From an uncultured Lachnospiraceae bacterium (GTDB lineage Bacteria > Bacillota > Clostridia > Lachnospirales > Lachnospiraceae), in contig CAMWLJ010000022.1 in NCBI GenBank assembly GCA_947175055.1, forward strand, positions 1 to 41,817: a DNA stretch of 41,817 nt, in the 5' to 3' direction. Every line of letters begins with the position of its first letter. The stretch's first letter is position 1. Positions 1 through 8,344 of this stretch are shown here, in pieces. The notes under the pieces were generated by a model. The model searched no databases. It worked only from the letters and a program-made list of their open reading frames with translations, and was not told the DNA's origin. The position numbers were made by a program, and so were the translations under genes.

Positions 1-145
1 TACCGCAGCCGGAAGGCCCCAAAAGCCCCACCAGCTCCCCGTCCGGGATCTCAAAGGTGAGACCGCTTACTGCCGTCACCTCCCCGGCATTCTTCTTCCC
101 CCTGCCGGGAAATTTTTTCGTCAAGTTCTGTAATACAACTTTCAT
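1..145 (-). CDS. ABC transporter ATP-binding protein, N-terminal fragment (cut by window edge)
   Basis: Minus-strand reading from the ATG at 143-145 gives about 48 residues beginning MKVVLQNLTKKFPGRGKK and running into LVGLLGPSGCG, the start of a Walker A motif, where the window ends. This is the N-terminus of an ABC ATPase. The wording around IPDGELVGLLGPSGCG resembles MalK/MsmK/UgpC-type ATPases of carbohydrate (CUT1) importers. A GGAG ribosome binding site lies just upstream of the ATG. Both sugar transporters in this window lack an ATPase gene, so this protein could energise one or both, but that is inference: the distance is 18 kb or more and the rest of the gene is not visible. Confidence 0.75.
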   Translation of the reverse strand, partial: MKVVLQNLTKKFPGRGKKNAGEVTAVSGLTFEIPDGELVGLLGPSGCG

Positions 146-221
146 GTCCGCTCCCATTCCGCCACGTCGGCCTTTGCTCCGTTCAAGCCTTTACTTTCAT
201 TTTGTACCGTCACTTTTTCTA

Positions 222-514
222 TCATACAACTGTGCTTCCTCTGCCCACCGGCAACTCCTCTAACAGCACATACTCATCTCCGTAACTGAAATACGCACGC
301 TTGATCACACTGCGCAGCGCCTGCTCATTGTTATAATAAAGCGGACCTCTTCTGCATGGATCTTCTCAATCTGCGCCGCCACCGCATTTACCTCCACGGT
401 ATCGAAAAGAAGCTGCTCGCTCTCCCGAATCCGACGGATGGTATCGTCACGCCTCACATCACAGACGACTCTGGCAAACTCCTGACGTTTTCCGGGATTC
501 AGGTAAGTTCCCAT
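222..514 (-). pseudogene. Remnant of an AAA-ATPase-like / PD-(D/E)XK (DUF1703-type) protein
   Basis: The frame opens with MGTYLNPG, the usual N-terminus of the large Lachnospiraceae 'AAA-ATPase-like plus PD-(D/E)XK nuclease' family. It then jumps directly to a segment typical of the family's C-terminal half (RESEQLLFDTVEVNAVAAQI). Near 340 the frame breaks, and the next frame continues with YYNNEQALRSVIKRAY and EELPVGRG, again family wording, before a stop at 222. A normal member is about 500 residues or more, so the ATPase core is deleted, a frameshift follows, and the nuclease end is missing. The start overlaps the last 16 bp of the CPBP gene. Recognition is from memory of the family; I see no sign that it is functional. 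Confidence 0.6.
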
Positions 515-1542
515 TTCGTCACCGCCTCTTTTTCTTCCCTATACAAAAGGTACAAAAGGATTCCCGCTGCTACAAGAAACCCGGCCCCGCCGATAAGTCC
601 CGTAGGCGCCGGCCCCAGGAAGACATTGTAGGGACGGTCCGGTGAAGTAAACAAAATTCCTGCAGAGGCAAATCCATTCAGGATGCCATGTCCCATGACA
701 GCCGGAATACAGCTCTTCGTCTTGATCGTAACATAGGACAGGATAGTGCCCATCGCGGTACAGAACAAGCACATAGCCAGGATTCCTGTAAAAGGATATC
801 CTGTATAATCAACACCATAATTATGCCCTATAATAGTCAGGGGAACATGCCAGAGTCCCCAGATCACCCCGCTTAAAAGAACGGCCGGGACTACCTTAAA
901 CTGTTTCATCATCCGCGGCAGCAAAAATCCCCGCCAGCCCCATTCTTCTCCGAAACAATTCAACAGATTTACAAAAGGTGCGATCACCGCGCCCATCGCA
1001 AGCTGCACCACCACTACCTGCCGAACCTGCGCTTGTGTAGCTTCCAGTCCCTGCGCCTCAAAGAGCACTTTCATGGAACCCATTCCGGCATCAAACTGAT
1101 CCCGGAAGATCAGGAAATACAATGCCGCGCCAAAAAGGATCAGCAGATCAAAACCGAACCACACCAATCCGTAATACCTCAGATTCTTTTTCAGATCGAT
1201 CGTGATCATCAGACTTCTCAACGTGAGTCGCTCTTTCGTCAAAAGACGCGTGAGCAGAGCGCCCAGAGCCGGAAAGAACATCACACTGGCGATCACACTC
1301 TGGACAAAATAAGCCTGCTGTGCATCTGTATTTTCCGCCATGGGCATAATGACGAAGATCTCCACAACATAGGTCATCAGAAACGTGATCAGCAGATAGA
1401 TACCTATCTGCTTAAGGTTCCTTCTCTTTTCTTCCTCGGGCGTCAGTTTCGGAGCAGGTTTAACACCGCCTGCACTGTTACCCTGTTTATTAAATTTTTT
1501 CCAGATTTCCTGCATCTCCTGTTGGTTATTGTCCGTATCCAT
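499..1542 (-). CDS. CPBP family intramembrane metalloprotease (347 aa)
   Basis: Polytopic membrane protein of the CPBP (CAAX protease / bacteriocin-processing, Abi) family. The hydrophilic N-terminus is followed by hydrophobic segments and the three family motifs: CFGEEWGWRGF (EExxxR, the catalytic glutamates), WGLWHVPL (the FxxxH-type histidine) and GHGILNGF. It would act in the cytoplasmic membrane; substrates of bacterial members are mostly unknown, some being linked to bacteriocin self-immunity. I chose the start MDTDNNQQ at 1542, which has GGGAGGAG seven bases upstream; the frame is open further upstream to 1680, but that stretch covers the promoter and lacks a ribosome binding site. It probably forms a single-gene transcript; the decayed gene 222-514 overlaps its stop. 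Confidence 0.85.
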   Translation of the reverse strand: MDTDNNQQEMQEIWKKFNKQGNSAGGVKPAPKLTPEEEKRRNLKQIGIYLLITFLMTYVVEIFVIMPMAENTDAQQAYFVQSVIASVMFFPALGALLTRLLTKERLTLRSLMITIDLKKNLRYYGLVWFGFDLLILFGAALYFLIFRDQFDAGMGSMKVLFEAQGLEATQAQVRQVVVVQLAMGAVIAPFVNLLNCFGEEWGWRGFLLPRMMKQFKVVPAVLLSGVIWGLWHVPLTIIGHNYGVDYTGYPFTGILAMCLFCTAMGTILSYVTIKTKSCIPAVMGHGILNGFASAGILFTSPDRPYNVFLGPAPTGLIGGAGFLVAAGILLYLLYREEKEAVTKWELT

Positions 1543-1639
1543 AGATACTCCTCCCATTCTCATTCCGGTGCAATATAGTTTCAGTTGATATACCCTGACC
1601 GCCAATCGGATAGTCTCAATCCGTCTCAAGATATAATAT

Positions 1640-1668
1640 ACTATACAATATTTTCCTATCTTCTGCAA
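1640..1668 (-). promoter_or_regulatory. Predicted sigma-A promoter of the CPBP gene
   Basis: On the minus strand TTGCAG (1663-1668) is followed 17 bp later by TATAGT (1640-1645), a good -35/-10 pair about 100 bp upstream of the chosen start. Confidence 0.6.
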
Positions 1669-1680
1669 ACCGTCATACAA

Positions 1681-1805
1681 TACTTGAGAACAAAAGTGTG
1701 CTTCGCACCCCCTTGCGTTCTAATTTCCATGGCAAGCGCAGCTTTTGTTCCGCGCGCGTAGCTGCGCATCCGGTTTTGTATCATAGGACGCACTTTCCTA
1801 TGATA
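1681..1805. repeat. Cluster of inverted repeats between the CPBP gene and the sugar operon
   Basis: No gene is visible here. The stretch holds nested inverted repeats: GAACAAAAG (1688-1696) pairs with CTTTTGTTC (1742-1750) and encloses GTGC-TTC-GCAC and CTTGC/GCAAG. A separate perfect 10-bp inverted repeat TATCATAGGA/TCCTATGATA with a 7-bp loop occupies 1779-1805. None is followed by a T-run, so these are not obvious terminators. They could be a small intergenic repeat element or protein-binding sites. Confidence 0.45.
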
Positions 1806-1807
1806 TG

Positions 1808-1839
1808 AAAAAAGGGAATGCAGCTTTTGCCACACTCCC
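1808..1839 (-). terminator. Rho-independent terminator of the isomerase-transketolase-kinase operon
   Basis: On the minus strand an 11-bp stem GGGAGTGTGGC / GCTGCATTCCC (three G-U pairs) with an AAAA loop is followed directly by TTTTTT. It starts 24 bp after the glycoside hydrolase stop codon, where the operon should end. Confidence 0.7.
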
Positions 1840-1862
1840 CTGAAATTTCCCCAGATCTGTAT

Positions 1863-3416
1863 TTATCCTACCTTACGGACACGCAATGCCATATACTGAT
1901 TCCCCGGCAGCTCGATCTTACAGATTCCTCTCTTCACTCCCATCGGCGTGACCGTCATATTCCACGTATCGATCACATCCACCTCATAATCAGCGTCTTC
2001 CGGAAGTATCAGCTGTCTGTACACAGGCTGGCAGACACCCAGATAATGAATGGCATAATCATAGCATATGCCCCAGCCTTCGCCCACATGACCGCCGGCA
2101 TAGCCTACCACTTCGTCAAAGATGCCTTCACCCTTGGTCAGATACCCGCCCGGCACGTCTCGCAGGATATCCAGCAGAAACTGCAGTCTCGCCGGACTCT
2201 CCCCCTTTAAGATACCGCCGTGAGACCACCAGAGAATGTCCTCCGGATCCATAAAGGTCTCGCCGTGGCCGCAGTGGCCGCCCCGCATGAATGCCTCCCA
2301 GAATCTTCTCACCAGTTCCTCCCCGGTGATGTTGCCCCAGCCAAGGCCGATATTACCTTCATAACAGATCTCGTCCCACACTACCGGCTTGCCATATTTC
2401 TCCACGAACTGATCCGTATCCTCGGTGGTCCGGTAGAAGTCCACTCTCTGCAGAGAACAGTGGGTCACCCAGTCCTTGGAAAAGTCATAGTTAGGCCCGC
2501 CGTTATGTACCGACAACAGCCTATGGAACGGATCATTGGAAGATACCACCTGACCGTAGCGCTCCCAATCCTCCAGCGTCTTGATCCTGATAAAATCAAA
2601 CTCGTTGGACAGTGACCACCACACATTCCGGTAAGCGCCGTATCTCGCCACCACATATCTCAGATACCAGTCGCAGGCATCCTTGTCCATCTCATTTAAG
2701 CCCCACTTATCGTAAGGGTGCATCAGGATCATGTCCGCCTCGATACCCAACTCCATCAGCTGCGCGATCCTCATATCATAGCGTCTGAAATGCTCCACGT
2801 TTGGCCTTGTATAGTCAAAGCCATAATCCTGCTCCGTCTCCTGCATCCCCGGAAATCTCATACGGCAGGACTTCTCCTGCTCCACCCGCTCCGGATCCAG
2901 TCCCTCGCCGTTTCCTCTCTCAAAGGGATAGGTCAGCGGCTCTTTTCTGTTAAACTCATAGAATTTGGGAAAGAAACAGAACCTGATCTTGTTGAACGCA
3001 TTATCCTTCAAAGTCTTCAGCGTCTGCTCCTGCCGCTCCATCGGCTGATTTGCCCACGCATAACAGGTCGTCCCGATAGAATAGTAGGGCGTATGATCCG
3101 CATATCCCAGATGCGTCTTATCCACCACCACTACCGGTCCGTGGTTCTTCCCGGATGCCGCCACCACCTCAAATGATCCTTCCGCATCCTCAATGGAATC
3201 TGCAAAATTCCCCTCGATCTTATATGTATAAACGCCTTCGTAAGAGGGCATGAACCTTGCCCTGTACACCCCGTCCCCGTCATAGAACCCATTGACACTG
3301 ATTTCTTCCTTTTCCCCCTTAAAAGTAACCGTCATCGCATAATCGCGGAACGGATTCCCGTCTCTCTTACCCTTGCTGCTGACTTCAAAAAGTCCCCATT
3401 TCTCCACTCGCTGCAT
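1863..3416 (-). CDS. DUF5060 / apiosidase-like (DUF4038/DUF5605-type) glycoside hydrolase (517 aa)
   Basis: Cytoplasmic glycoside hydrolase without a signal peptide. Residues 1-90 form the beta-sandwich DUF5060 domain (VEKWGLFEV...GFYDGDGVYRARFMP). The middle is a clan GH-A-like TIM barrel with candidate acid/base Glu272 in WWSLSNEFD and candidate nucleophile Glu349 in VVWDEICYEG. The C-terminus (about 425-517) is a beta-domain of the DUF5605 kind. The barrel resembles the DUF4038 'apiosidase-like' families. It is the last gene of an operon with an isomerase, split transketolase and sugar kinase, and starts 34 bp after the kinase, so it probably releases the sugar those enzymes consume. Start at MQRVEKW is favoured because GAGGAGG lies 8 bp upstream; the GTG at 3440 and ATG at 3422 are badly spaced. 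The exact substrate cannot be read from sequence. Confidence 0.8.
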   Translation of the reverse strand: MQRVEKWGLFEVSSKGKRDGNPFRDYAMTVTFKGEKEEISVNGFYDGDGVYRARFMPSYEGVYTYKIEGNFADSIEDAEGSFEVVAASGKNHGPVVVVDKTHLGYADHTPYYSIGTTCYAWANQPMERQEQTLKTLKDNAFNKIRFCFFPKFYEFNRKEPLTYPFERGNGEGLDPERVEQEKSCRMRFPGMQETEQDYGFDYTRPNVEHFRRYDMRIAQLMELGIEADMILMHPYDKWGLNEMDKDACDWYLRYVVARYGAYRNVWWSLSNEFDFIRIKTLEDWERYGQVVSSNDPFHRLLSVHNGGPNYDFSKDWVTHCSLQRVDFYRTTEDTDQFVEKYGKPVVWDEICYEGNIGLGWGNITGEELVRRFWEAFMRGGHCGHGETFMDPEDILWWSHGGILKGESPARLQFLLDILRDVPGGYLTKGEGIFDEVVGYAGGHVGEGWGICYDYAIHYLGVCQPVYRQLILPEDADYEVDVIDTWNMTVTPMGVKRGICKIELPGNQYMALRVRKVG

Positions 3417-3450
3417 CTGCATAGCCTCCTCGCTATTCACTAGTTTTCCC

Positions 3451-4935
3451 TTATTCGCCGGTCCGGACCAATCCTACCGCATTCTTATAACCTGCAAATT
3501 TCCTCTCACGGACAGCTTCTTCCATCTGCGGCGTTACCTGCTTCCAATTTATGGTATCAAAAATCTCTTCACCCCACAAGCCCATTGCCATACCTGCCAT
3601 AAAAGCAGCCCCCGTGCCAGACAACTCTTCGATCGTCGAGATCGCAACCTCGCTGCCTGCAATATCGCTCTGGAACTGCATCAGATACCGGTTCTTCGTG
3701 GGACCACCGTCCACCCGCAAAGTCTCGATTCTCTTCTGCGAATCCTTCTCCATGGCCCGGACGATATCAGTGATCTGATAAGCGATACTTTCCAATGCCG
3801 CCCTTGTTAACTCAGCCTTGCCCGTCGTCCGATCCATCCCGATGATCGCTGCCCTGGCGCTGCTGTCCCAGTAGGGCGCTCCCAGCCCGGTAAACGCCGG
3901 CACCAGATAGAGCCCATCGTCCTGATTCGCCTCATTCGCCAGTGCTTCCGTCTCTACAGCGCTTCCGATCAGCTTCACATCATCCTTCAGCCACGAGATG
4001 ACCGCCCCCGTATAGTTCAGGTTTCCTTCCAGCACATATTCCGGCCTGCCATTCAGCCCCCAGGCCAACGACGTCACCAGCCCATTCCTGCTCAGGATCG
4101 GTGTGTCGCCAATATTCATCATAATGGACGAACCCGTGCCGTAGGTCACCTTCGTCTTGCCGTCACTCCTGCAGTTCTGCCCGAAAAGCGCCGCATGGGA
4201 ATCTCCCATCACCGCATGAATCGGCACCGGCCGTGCAAAAAGCCCCTCGCAGTCCGTATAACCGAAGCAGCTGTTGGAATCCCTGACCTCCGGCAGATTG
4301 TCCACATCAATACCGAACGCCCTGCAGATCTCCTCGTCCCATTTTAACGCGAAGATATTAAAAAGCTGCGTCCGCGAAGCATTGGAATAATCCGTCGCAT
4401 AGACCTCGCCCTTCGTCATCCTGTAGACCAGATAAGAATCTATCGTCCCGTGGCATACCTCATGCCGCTTCGCCTTCTCCCCGGCTCCCGCCGCATTTTC
4501 CAGCAGCCAGCAGATCTTAGCCGCCGTAAAATACGGTGACAGCTTAAGCCCCGTTCTCAACCTGACCTGCTCCGCCATCTCCTGTATCTCTTTGCGTTCA
4601 CAAATCTTAGCTGCCCGTGCACACTGCCACACGACCGCGTGATCGAGAGGCTGTCCCGTCTCCCGATCCCACATGATGGCAGTCTCTCTCTGATTGCTGA
4701 TGCCGATCCCCGCCACATCCTCCGGGCTGACCTTGGCCAGCTTCAACGCATTGCGGATTACCTGCATTGTATTTTGATAGATTTCCTCCCCGTCGTGGGA
4801 AACCCAGCCCTGCTCGTTGACGATCTGCCGATGTGCCAGATCCGTGCGGACGCACAATTCTCCTTTTTCACTGAAAAGCAGTGCCTTCGTCCCCTGCGTG
4901 CTCTGATCAATGCTGATCAAATATTTATTCCCCAT
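3451..4935 (-). CDS. FGGY-family sugar/polyol kinase, GlpK-like (494 aa)
   Basis: ATP-dependent carbohydrate kinase. It contains the N-terminal FGGY phosphate motif (YLISIDQSTQGTKALLF), the substrate motif GISNQRETAIMWDRETG, a GDSHAALFGQ segment, YGTGSSIMMN, and the C-terminal ATP signature around FTGLGAPYWDSSARAAIIGM and DGGPTKNRYLMQ. Length equals that of glycerol kinase, and it is GlpK-like throughout, so automated annotation will say glycerol kinase. Its position between a split transketolase and a glycoside hydrolase, with a sugar isomerase two genes upstream and no glycerol uptake gene, argues that it phosphorylates the ketose made by that isomerase. Start MGNKYLI has GGAG seven bases upstream. 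Substrate is inferred from context only. Confidence 0.8.
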   Translation of the reverse strand: MGNKYLISIDQSTQGTKALLFSEKGELCVRTDLAHRQIVNEQGWVSHDGEEIYQNTMQVIRNALKLAKVSPEDVAGIGISNQRETAIMWDRETGQPLDHAVVWQCARAAKICERKEIQEMAEQVRLRTGLKLSPYFTAAKICWLLENAAGAGEKAKRHEVCHGTIDSYLVYRMTKGEVYATDYSNASRTQLFNIFALKWDEEICRAFGIDVDNLPEVRDSNSCFGYTDCEGLFARPVPIHAVMGDSHAALFGQNCRSDGKTKVTYGTGSSIMMNIGDTPILSRNGLVTSLAWGLNGRPEYVLEGNLNYTGAVISWLKDDVKLIGSAVETEALANEANQDDGLYLVPAFTGLGAPYWDSSARAAIIGMDRTTGKAELTRAALESIAYQITDIVRAMEKDSQKRIETLRVDGGPTKNRYLMQFQSDIAGSEVAISTIEELSGTGAAFMAGMAMGLWGEEIFDTINWKQVTPQMEEAVRERKFAGYKNAVGLVRTGE

Positions 4936-4993
4936 AATTCTTCTCCATATCATTCCTATTGTCAGATCGTGGTCCGTATCTTCCAATCCTCAC

Positions 4994-5935
4994 TCAGGCA
5001 AGATTCTCTACCGCCTTCTTCGCGATTCCTTCCCCGTTCAGTCCATAATAGTCAAACACCGCACCGGATTTTCCCGTGATCACATGATCGTCCGGCAGCG
5101 CCATAGTGATCACCTTCTTCGGGCACGCAGCCCCCACTGCAACCGCAACGGCGCTTCCCATACCGCCGTAAGGCGCATGCTCCTCCACCGTGATCACCAG
5201 CTTCGCACTCTTCGCTGCTCTTACCACCGTATCCCGATCCAACGGTTTCACACAGTACATATCCGCTACCACGGCCTTAATCCCTTTATCCTGCAGGAGC
5301 CTCGCCGCTTCCAGGGCCGGGCGCACCATCTCGCCGCAGGCAATGATCGCCACGTCGTTCTCCGCCTCCAGATTCCCGTGTACGGTAGCCTGATCCATCT
5401 TGAACGGGCAGTCTGCCTCACTGTAGATATCCTCCACCGGATTGCGCCCCACTCTCACGTAAGCCGGCTTCTCGTCCTGCAGCAGATTCTCGATCAGTTT
5501 CGCCGTCTGGAACCTGTCGCTGGGCAGATATACTCTCATATTGGGAATCGCAGACATAGCGGCGATGTCCTGTGCGGAATGGTGGCTCATACCAAGCTCC
5601 CCGTAGCTGATACCGCCACTGATGCCGATCAGCTTTACATTGGTGTTGGAGTACGCCACATCCACCTTGGCCTGCTCATAACTTCTCGTAGAGATAAAGC
5701 ATGCCGGTGAAAAGCAATAAGGCTTCTCTCCACAGTGCGCCATGCCGGCAGCAATGCTCACCAGATTCTGTTCCGCGATACCCACCTCGATGGACTGCTC
5801 CGGAAAGGCATTGAAGAAGGGAGTCATGGACGCCGACCCTCTGGAGTCGGAACATAACGCGTAAATATGTTTGTCTTCTTTGGCATGTGCCATCAATGTC
5901 TCGCAGATTGCCTGCCTGTTAGGAATCTTATTCAT
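4994..5935 (-). CDS. Transketolase C-terminal subunit (pyrimidine-binding and C-terminal domains, 313 aa)
   Basis: Second half of a split transketolase. Residues 1-170 match the pyrimidine-binding domain (EVGIAEQNLVSIAAGMA, with the Glu that activates thiamine diphosphate; GISGGISYGELGMSHHS). Residues 190-310 form the C-terminal domain (VAIIACGEMV, VITVEEHAPYGGMG). It must pair with the product of the gene immediately upstream to make an active enzyme. The ATG overlaps the upstream stop by 8 bp, with GGAGGG eight bases before it, so translation is coupled. Split transketolases of this kind are used for general pentose metabolism, and as the AptA/AptB pair acting on apulose 4-phosphate in the D-apiose pathway. 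Which of these applies is not decided by sequence reading. Confidence 0.88.
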   Translation of the reverse strand: MNKIPNRQAICETLMAHAKEDKHIYALCSDSRGSASMTPFFNAFPEQSIEVGIAEQNLVSIAAGMAHCGEKPYCFSPACFISTRSYEQAKVDVAYSNTNVKLIGISGGISYGELGMSHHSAQDIAAMSAIPNMRVYLPSDRFQTAKLIENLLQDEKPAYVRVGRNPVEDIYSEADCPFKMDQATVHGNLEAENDVAIIACGEMVRPALEAARLLQDKGIKAVVADMYCVKPLDRDTVVRAAKSAKLVITVEEHAPYGGMGSAVAVAVGAACPKKVITMALPDDHVITGKSGAVFDYYGLNGEGIAKKAVENLA

Positions 5936-6782
5936 GAAGTACGCCCTCCTTCTTAGCTTCTAGTGCTTTAACGATCTGATCATACTCTTCCTGATTCGGC
6001 ACATGATGATGCCATGCCGCCTTGTTCTCCATGATCTCACCGCCGCCGTAGCCCTTGATCGTGTTTGCAATGATACAAGTCGGCCTGTCGGTAACGGTCT
6101 TAGCCTGCTCGAACGCCTCATGCAGCTTCGTGATATCATTTCCCTCTGTCTCGATCACATTCCAGCCGAAGCTCTCGATCTGCGTGTGCAGATTTTCATG
6201 AGTCATGACCTGCTCCGTGGTGCCGGAGATCTGCAGATGGTTCCTGTCTACCACCGCACAGAGATTGCCCAGCTTATAATGGCCGGCGGCCATAAAGCCT
6301 TCCCAGACGGAACCTTCCGCCACTTCGCCGTCGCCCATCACCGTATAGACACGGCTTTCTCTGTTTTCTTTCCGACAGGCCAGTGCCATACCCACGCTCA
6401 CCGGCAGGCCATGTCCCAGAGAACCGGAGTTCATCTCGATTCCCGGCAGCTCATTATTCGGATGCCCGATGAACTTGGAACCGAACTGCGAGAACTCGTT
6501 GACCACCGTCTCCGTCTCGAAGAATCCCTTTGCCGCCAGCACTGCATAATAACTTTCCACGGAATGCCCCTTGCTCATAATGAAATAATCACGGTTTGGA
6601 TCGTCCTGATTCTCCGGGCTTACATTCATCTGGTCAAAGTACAGTGTAACAAGCGTATCCATAACAGAAAAATCACCGCCGATATGGCCGCCGCCGGATT
6701 TCATGATCATATCCAGCACCACCTTGCGAAGTTCGAGGGATCTTACTGTCAATGCTTTTGCATCAAATTCTGGTCTATTCAT
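5928..6782 (-). CDS. Transketolase N-terminal, thiamine-diphosphate-binding subunit (284 aa)
   Basis: First half of a split transketolase. It contains GGGHIGGDFSVMDTLVTLYF, the GHSVESYYAVLA segment, NSGSLGHGLPVSVGMALA, and the thiamine diphosphate/Mg motif GDGEVAEGSVWEG...VVDRNHLQ. It transfers two-carbon units between sugar phosphates in the cytoplasm together with the downstream subunit. Start MNRPEFDAK at 6782 has GGGAGG at good distance; the upstream in-frame ATG at 6812 lies at the end of the isomerase gene and is less likely. The gap to the isomerase stop is 19 bp. In a catabolic operon lacking an aldolase, this enzyme would be the carbon-carbon cleaving step. Confidence 0.9.
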   Translation of the reverse strand: MNRPEFDAKALTVRSLELRKVVLDMIMKSGGGHIGGDFSVMDTLVTLYFDQMNVSPENQDDPNRDYFIMSKGHSVESYYAVLAAKGFFETETVVNEFSQFGSKFIGHPNNELPGIEMNSGSLGHGLPVSVGMALACRKENRESRVYTVMGDGEVAEGSVWEGFMAAGHYKLGNLCAVVDRNHLQISGTTEQVMTHENLHTQIESFGWNVIETEGNDITKLHEAFEQAKTVTDRPTCIIANTIKGYGGGEIMENKAAWHHHVPNQEEYDQIVKALEAKKEGVLHE

Positions 6783-6801
6783 TTTATCCTCCCTTTCCTC
6801 T

Positions 6802-8202
6802 CTAAATCCCATGGATCCTATCGATCACCTGCTGTTCCACATCGTCGTACAGATCAGGTTTCACACCGATATACTTACATGCCTCATACAATACCGGCAC
6901 CACATCCTGATGAATGCCCACACAGTGATGAATATAAGGCCCCTCCACGATCTTAGCTTCCAGTCTCGGCCAGTTCTCCACCTCGATCCAGAGATAGGTG
7001 CCTTTCGTATACGGCCCTTCGATTCCCTTCGCATTGCCAAGAAGCAAGGAGTACTCGCCGTTGTCGCCGTCAAAGCGTGCCAACGTCAGGCCGCCGTGCT
7101 TCGCCTCAGCCTCCACTGCACCGGGATGGGAGAAAGCCAGCGGATAACCGATAGTCGGCTTGCAGGAAGCACAGCTGAGCGGCCACGGCCCGCAGTGCTG
7201 GAGCAGTTCGCCATTGTCATTGAACGGATGCCGTACGGTCCAATCCGCAAAGAAACTTCTGCTCTTGTCCATGCCGGCTGCCTCCACCATCAAGGCGGTG
7301 ACCGCACCGTGGATATCCGTCTCGCATACTACCGGAAAGCCCTCTTCATTCAACAGGGCATTAGCCGCACAGGGCATAATACCGATCTCTCCCTGCAACG
7401 CATTCCAACACTGGATCGCACCCGCAGAGCACCCGTACCTGTCTGCCAGATTGCGGATCGCAACCTTGAGGGCCGCCACATTCAACAGCTCCTCGTCCTT
7501 GATGGCAATATTGAAATGCTCTCTGCAGTAAGCCACTACCTCGGCCGCCTTCGCGCCCTCTTCTTTTACCTTCTTCATTTCCGCCGTCAACTCAGGCATG
7601 GGGACCGGCGCCAGCTGGATATTGAATTTCTCCAGAAGTTCTCCCTCATTACACATAGTGGACCAGAAGTCAAAGGGTCTCGGCCCGATCTGCAGAATGC
7701 GGATACCTCTGAATGTCCTTACCACATTACATACTGCCAGAAAACGGTTGATTCCCTCTTCAAACGCCGGATCCTCCAGATTACAGTTTGTCAGATATGT
7801 AAACGGCACCCGGAATCTTCTCAATACCTTACCGGTAGCAAAAATACCACACTGGCTGTCACGCAGGCGGATTCCCTTTTCATCAGGACATTCATCCCTG
7901 GGGCCCCAGAGCAATACCGGAAGATTCATATTCTTGGCCATTCTTGCCACCTCGTACTCCGTTCCGAAATTGCCGTGCGGGAAGAAAAGACCGTCCACTT
8001 TCTCTCTCTTAAATTTCTCTTCGATCCTGACCCTGTCATTGTCGTCATGCAGCAGACCATCCTCCGCGATATCATCGATATCTACGAAATCAACCCCCAT
8101 TTCCTTAAGTTTTTTCCTCGTATAATCGGCATACTCTACCGCTGCCGGTGCACTGAAGATACTCCGTCTGGTCGGAGCAAACCCAAGTCTGATCTTTGCC
8201 AT
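6802..8202 (-). CDS. L-fucose/L-arabinose isomerase-superfamily sugar isomerase (466 aa)
   Basis: First gene of the operon. The N-terminal two-thirds consist of Rossmann-like domains (MAKIRLGFAPTRR; VDGLFFPHGNFGTEYEVA; VLLWGPRDECP) typical of the FucI/AraA fold. The C-terminal part has family wording GGLTLARFDGDNGEYSLLLG and HHCVGIHQDVVPVL. Such enzymes interconvert aldoses and ketoses with a bound divalent metal; Glu and Asp ligands are present in candidate positions (for example CETDIHGAV), but I cannot assign them firmly. It is not a canonical FucI, which is about 590 residues, and is shorter than AraA. Start MAKIRLGF has GGAGG five bases upstream. With the kinase and transketolase it suggests aldopentose to ketose to ketose phosphate. 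The actual sugar is unknown. Confidence 0.75.
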   Translation of the reverse strand: MAKIRLGFAPTRRSIFSAPAAVEYADYTRKKLKEMGVDFVDIDDIAEDGLLHDDNDRVRIEEKFKREKVDGLFFPHGNFGTEYEVARMAKNMNLPVLLWGPRDECPDEKGIRLRDSQCGIFATGKVLRRFRVPFTYLTNCNLEDPAFEEGINRFLAVCNVVRTFRGIRILQIGPRPFDFWSTMCNEGELLEKFNIQLAPVPMPELTAEMKKVKEEGAKAAEVVAYCREHFNIAIKDEELLNVAALKVAIRNLADRYGCSAGAIQCWNALQGEIGIMPCAANALLNEEGFPVVCETDIHGAVTALMVEAAGMDKSRSFFADWTVRHPFNDNGELLQHCGPWPLSCASCKPTIGYPLAFSHPGAVEAEAKHGGLTLARFDGDNGEYSLLLGNAKGIEGPYTKGTYLWIEVENWPRLEAKIVEGPYIHHCVGIHQDVVPVLYEACKYIGVKPDLYDDVEQQVIDRIHGI

Positions 8203-8262
8203 ATCGTCCTCCATTCCGAGGCATCCTGCATACACTTATCGCAGCAGCCTCTGACTTTCCTC

Positions 8263-8292
8263 TTTATAGGAATAAGATTATGGCAGTTACAA
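8263..8292 (-). promoter_or_regulatory. Predicted promoter of the isomerase operon
   Basis: On the minus strand TTGTAA (8287-8292), an 18-bp spacer and TATAAA (8263-8268) precede the isomerase start. Just upstream is a 9-bp inverted repeat CAATAAATA (8301-8309) / TATTTATTG (8339-8347) that could bind the divergent LacI protein. Confidence 0.5.
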
Positions 8293-8344
8293 CTTTATTT
8301 CAATAAATAGTAAAGTGTATTTTGCTTTATTTTGACTTTATTTA

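Noticed and set aside
305-514. Intact small gene beginning MGTYLNPG
   Set aside because: The wording continues in another frame as YYNNEQALRS, showing a frameshifted, internally deleted remnant rather than a complete 69-residue protein.
1779-1805. 10-bp inverted repeat as the operon terminator
   Set aside because: No T-run follows on either strand, and a better terminator with six Ts is present at 1808-1839.
6703-8310. 535-residue plus-strand open frame
   Set aside because: It lies entirely antisense to the isomerase gene and its promoter, has no recognisable domain, and is rich in His/Arg/Leu/Ser as expected for a shadow frame.
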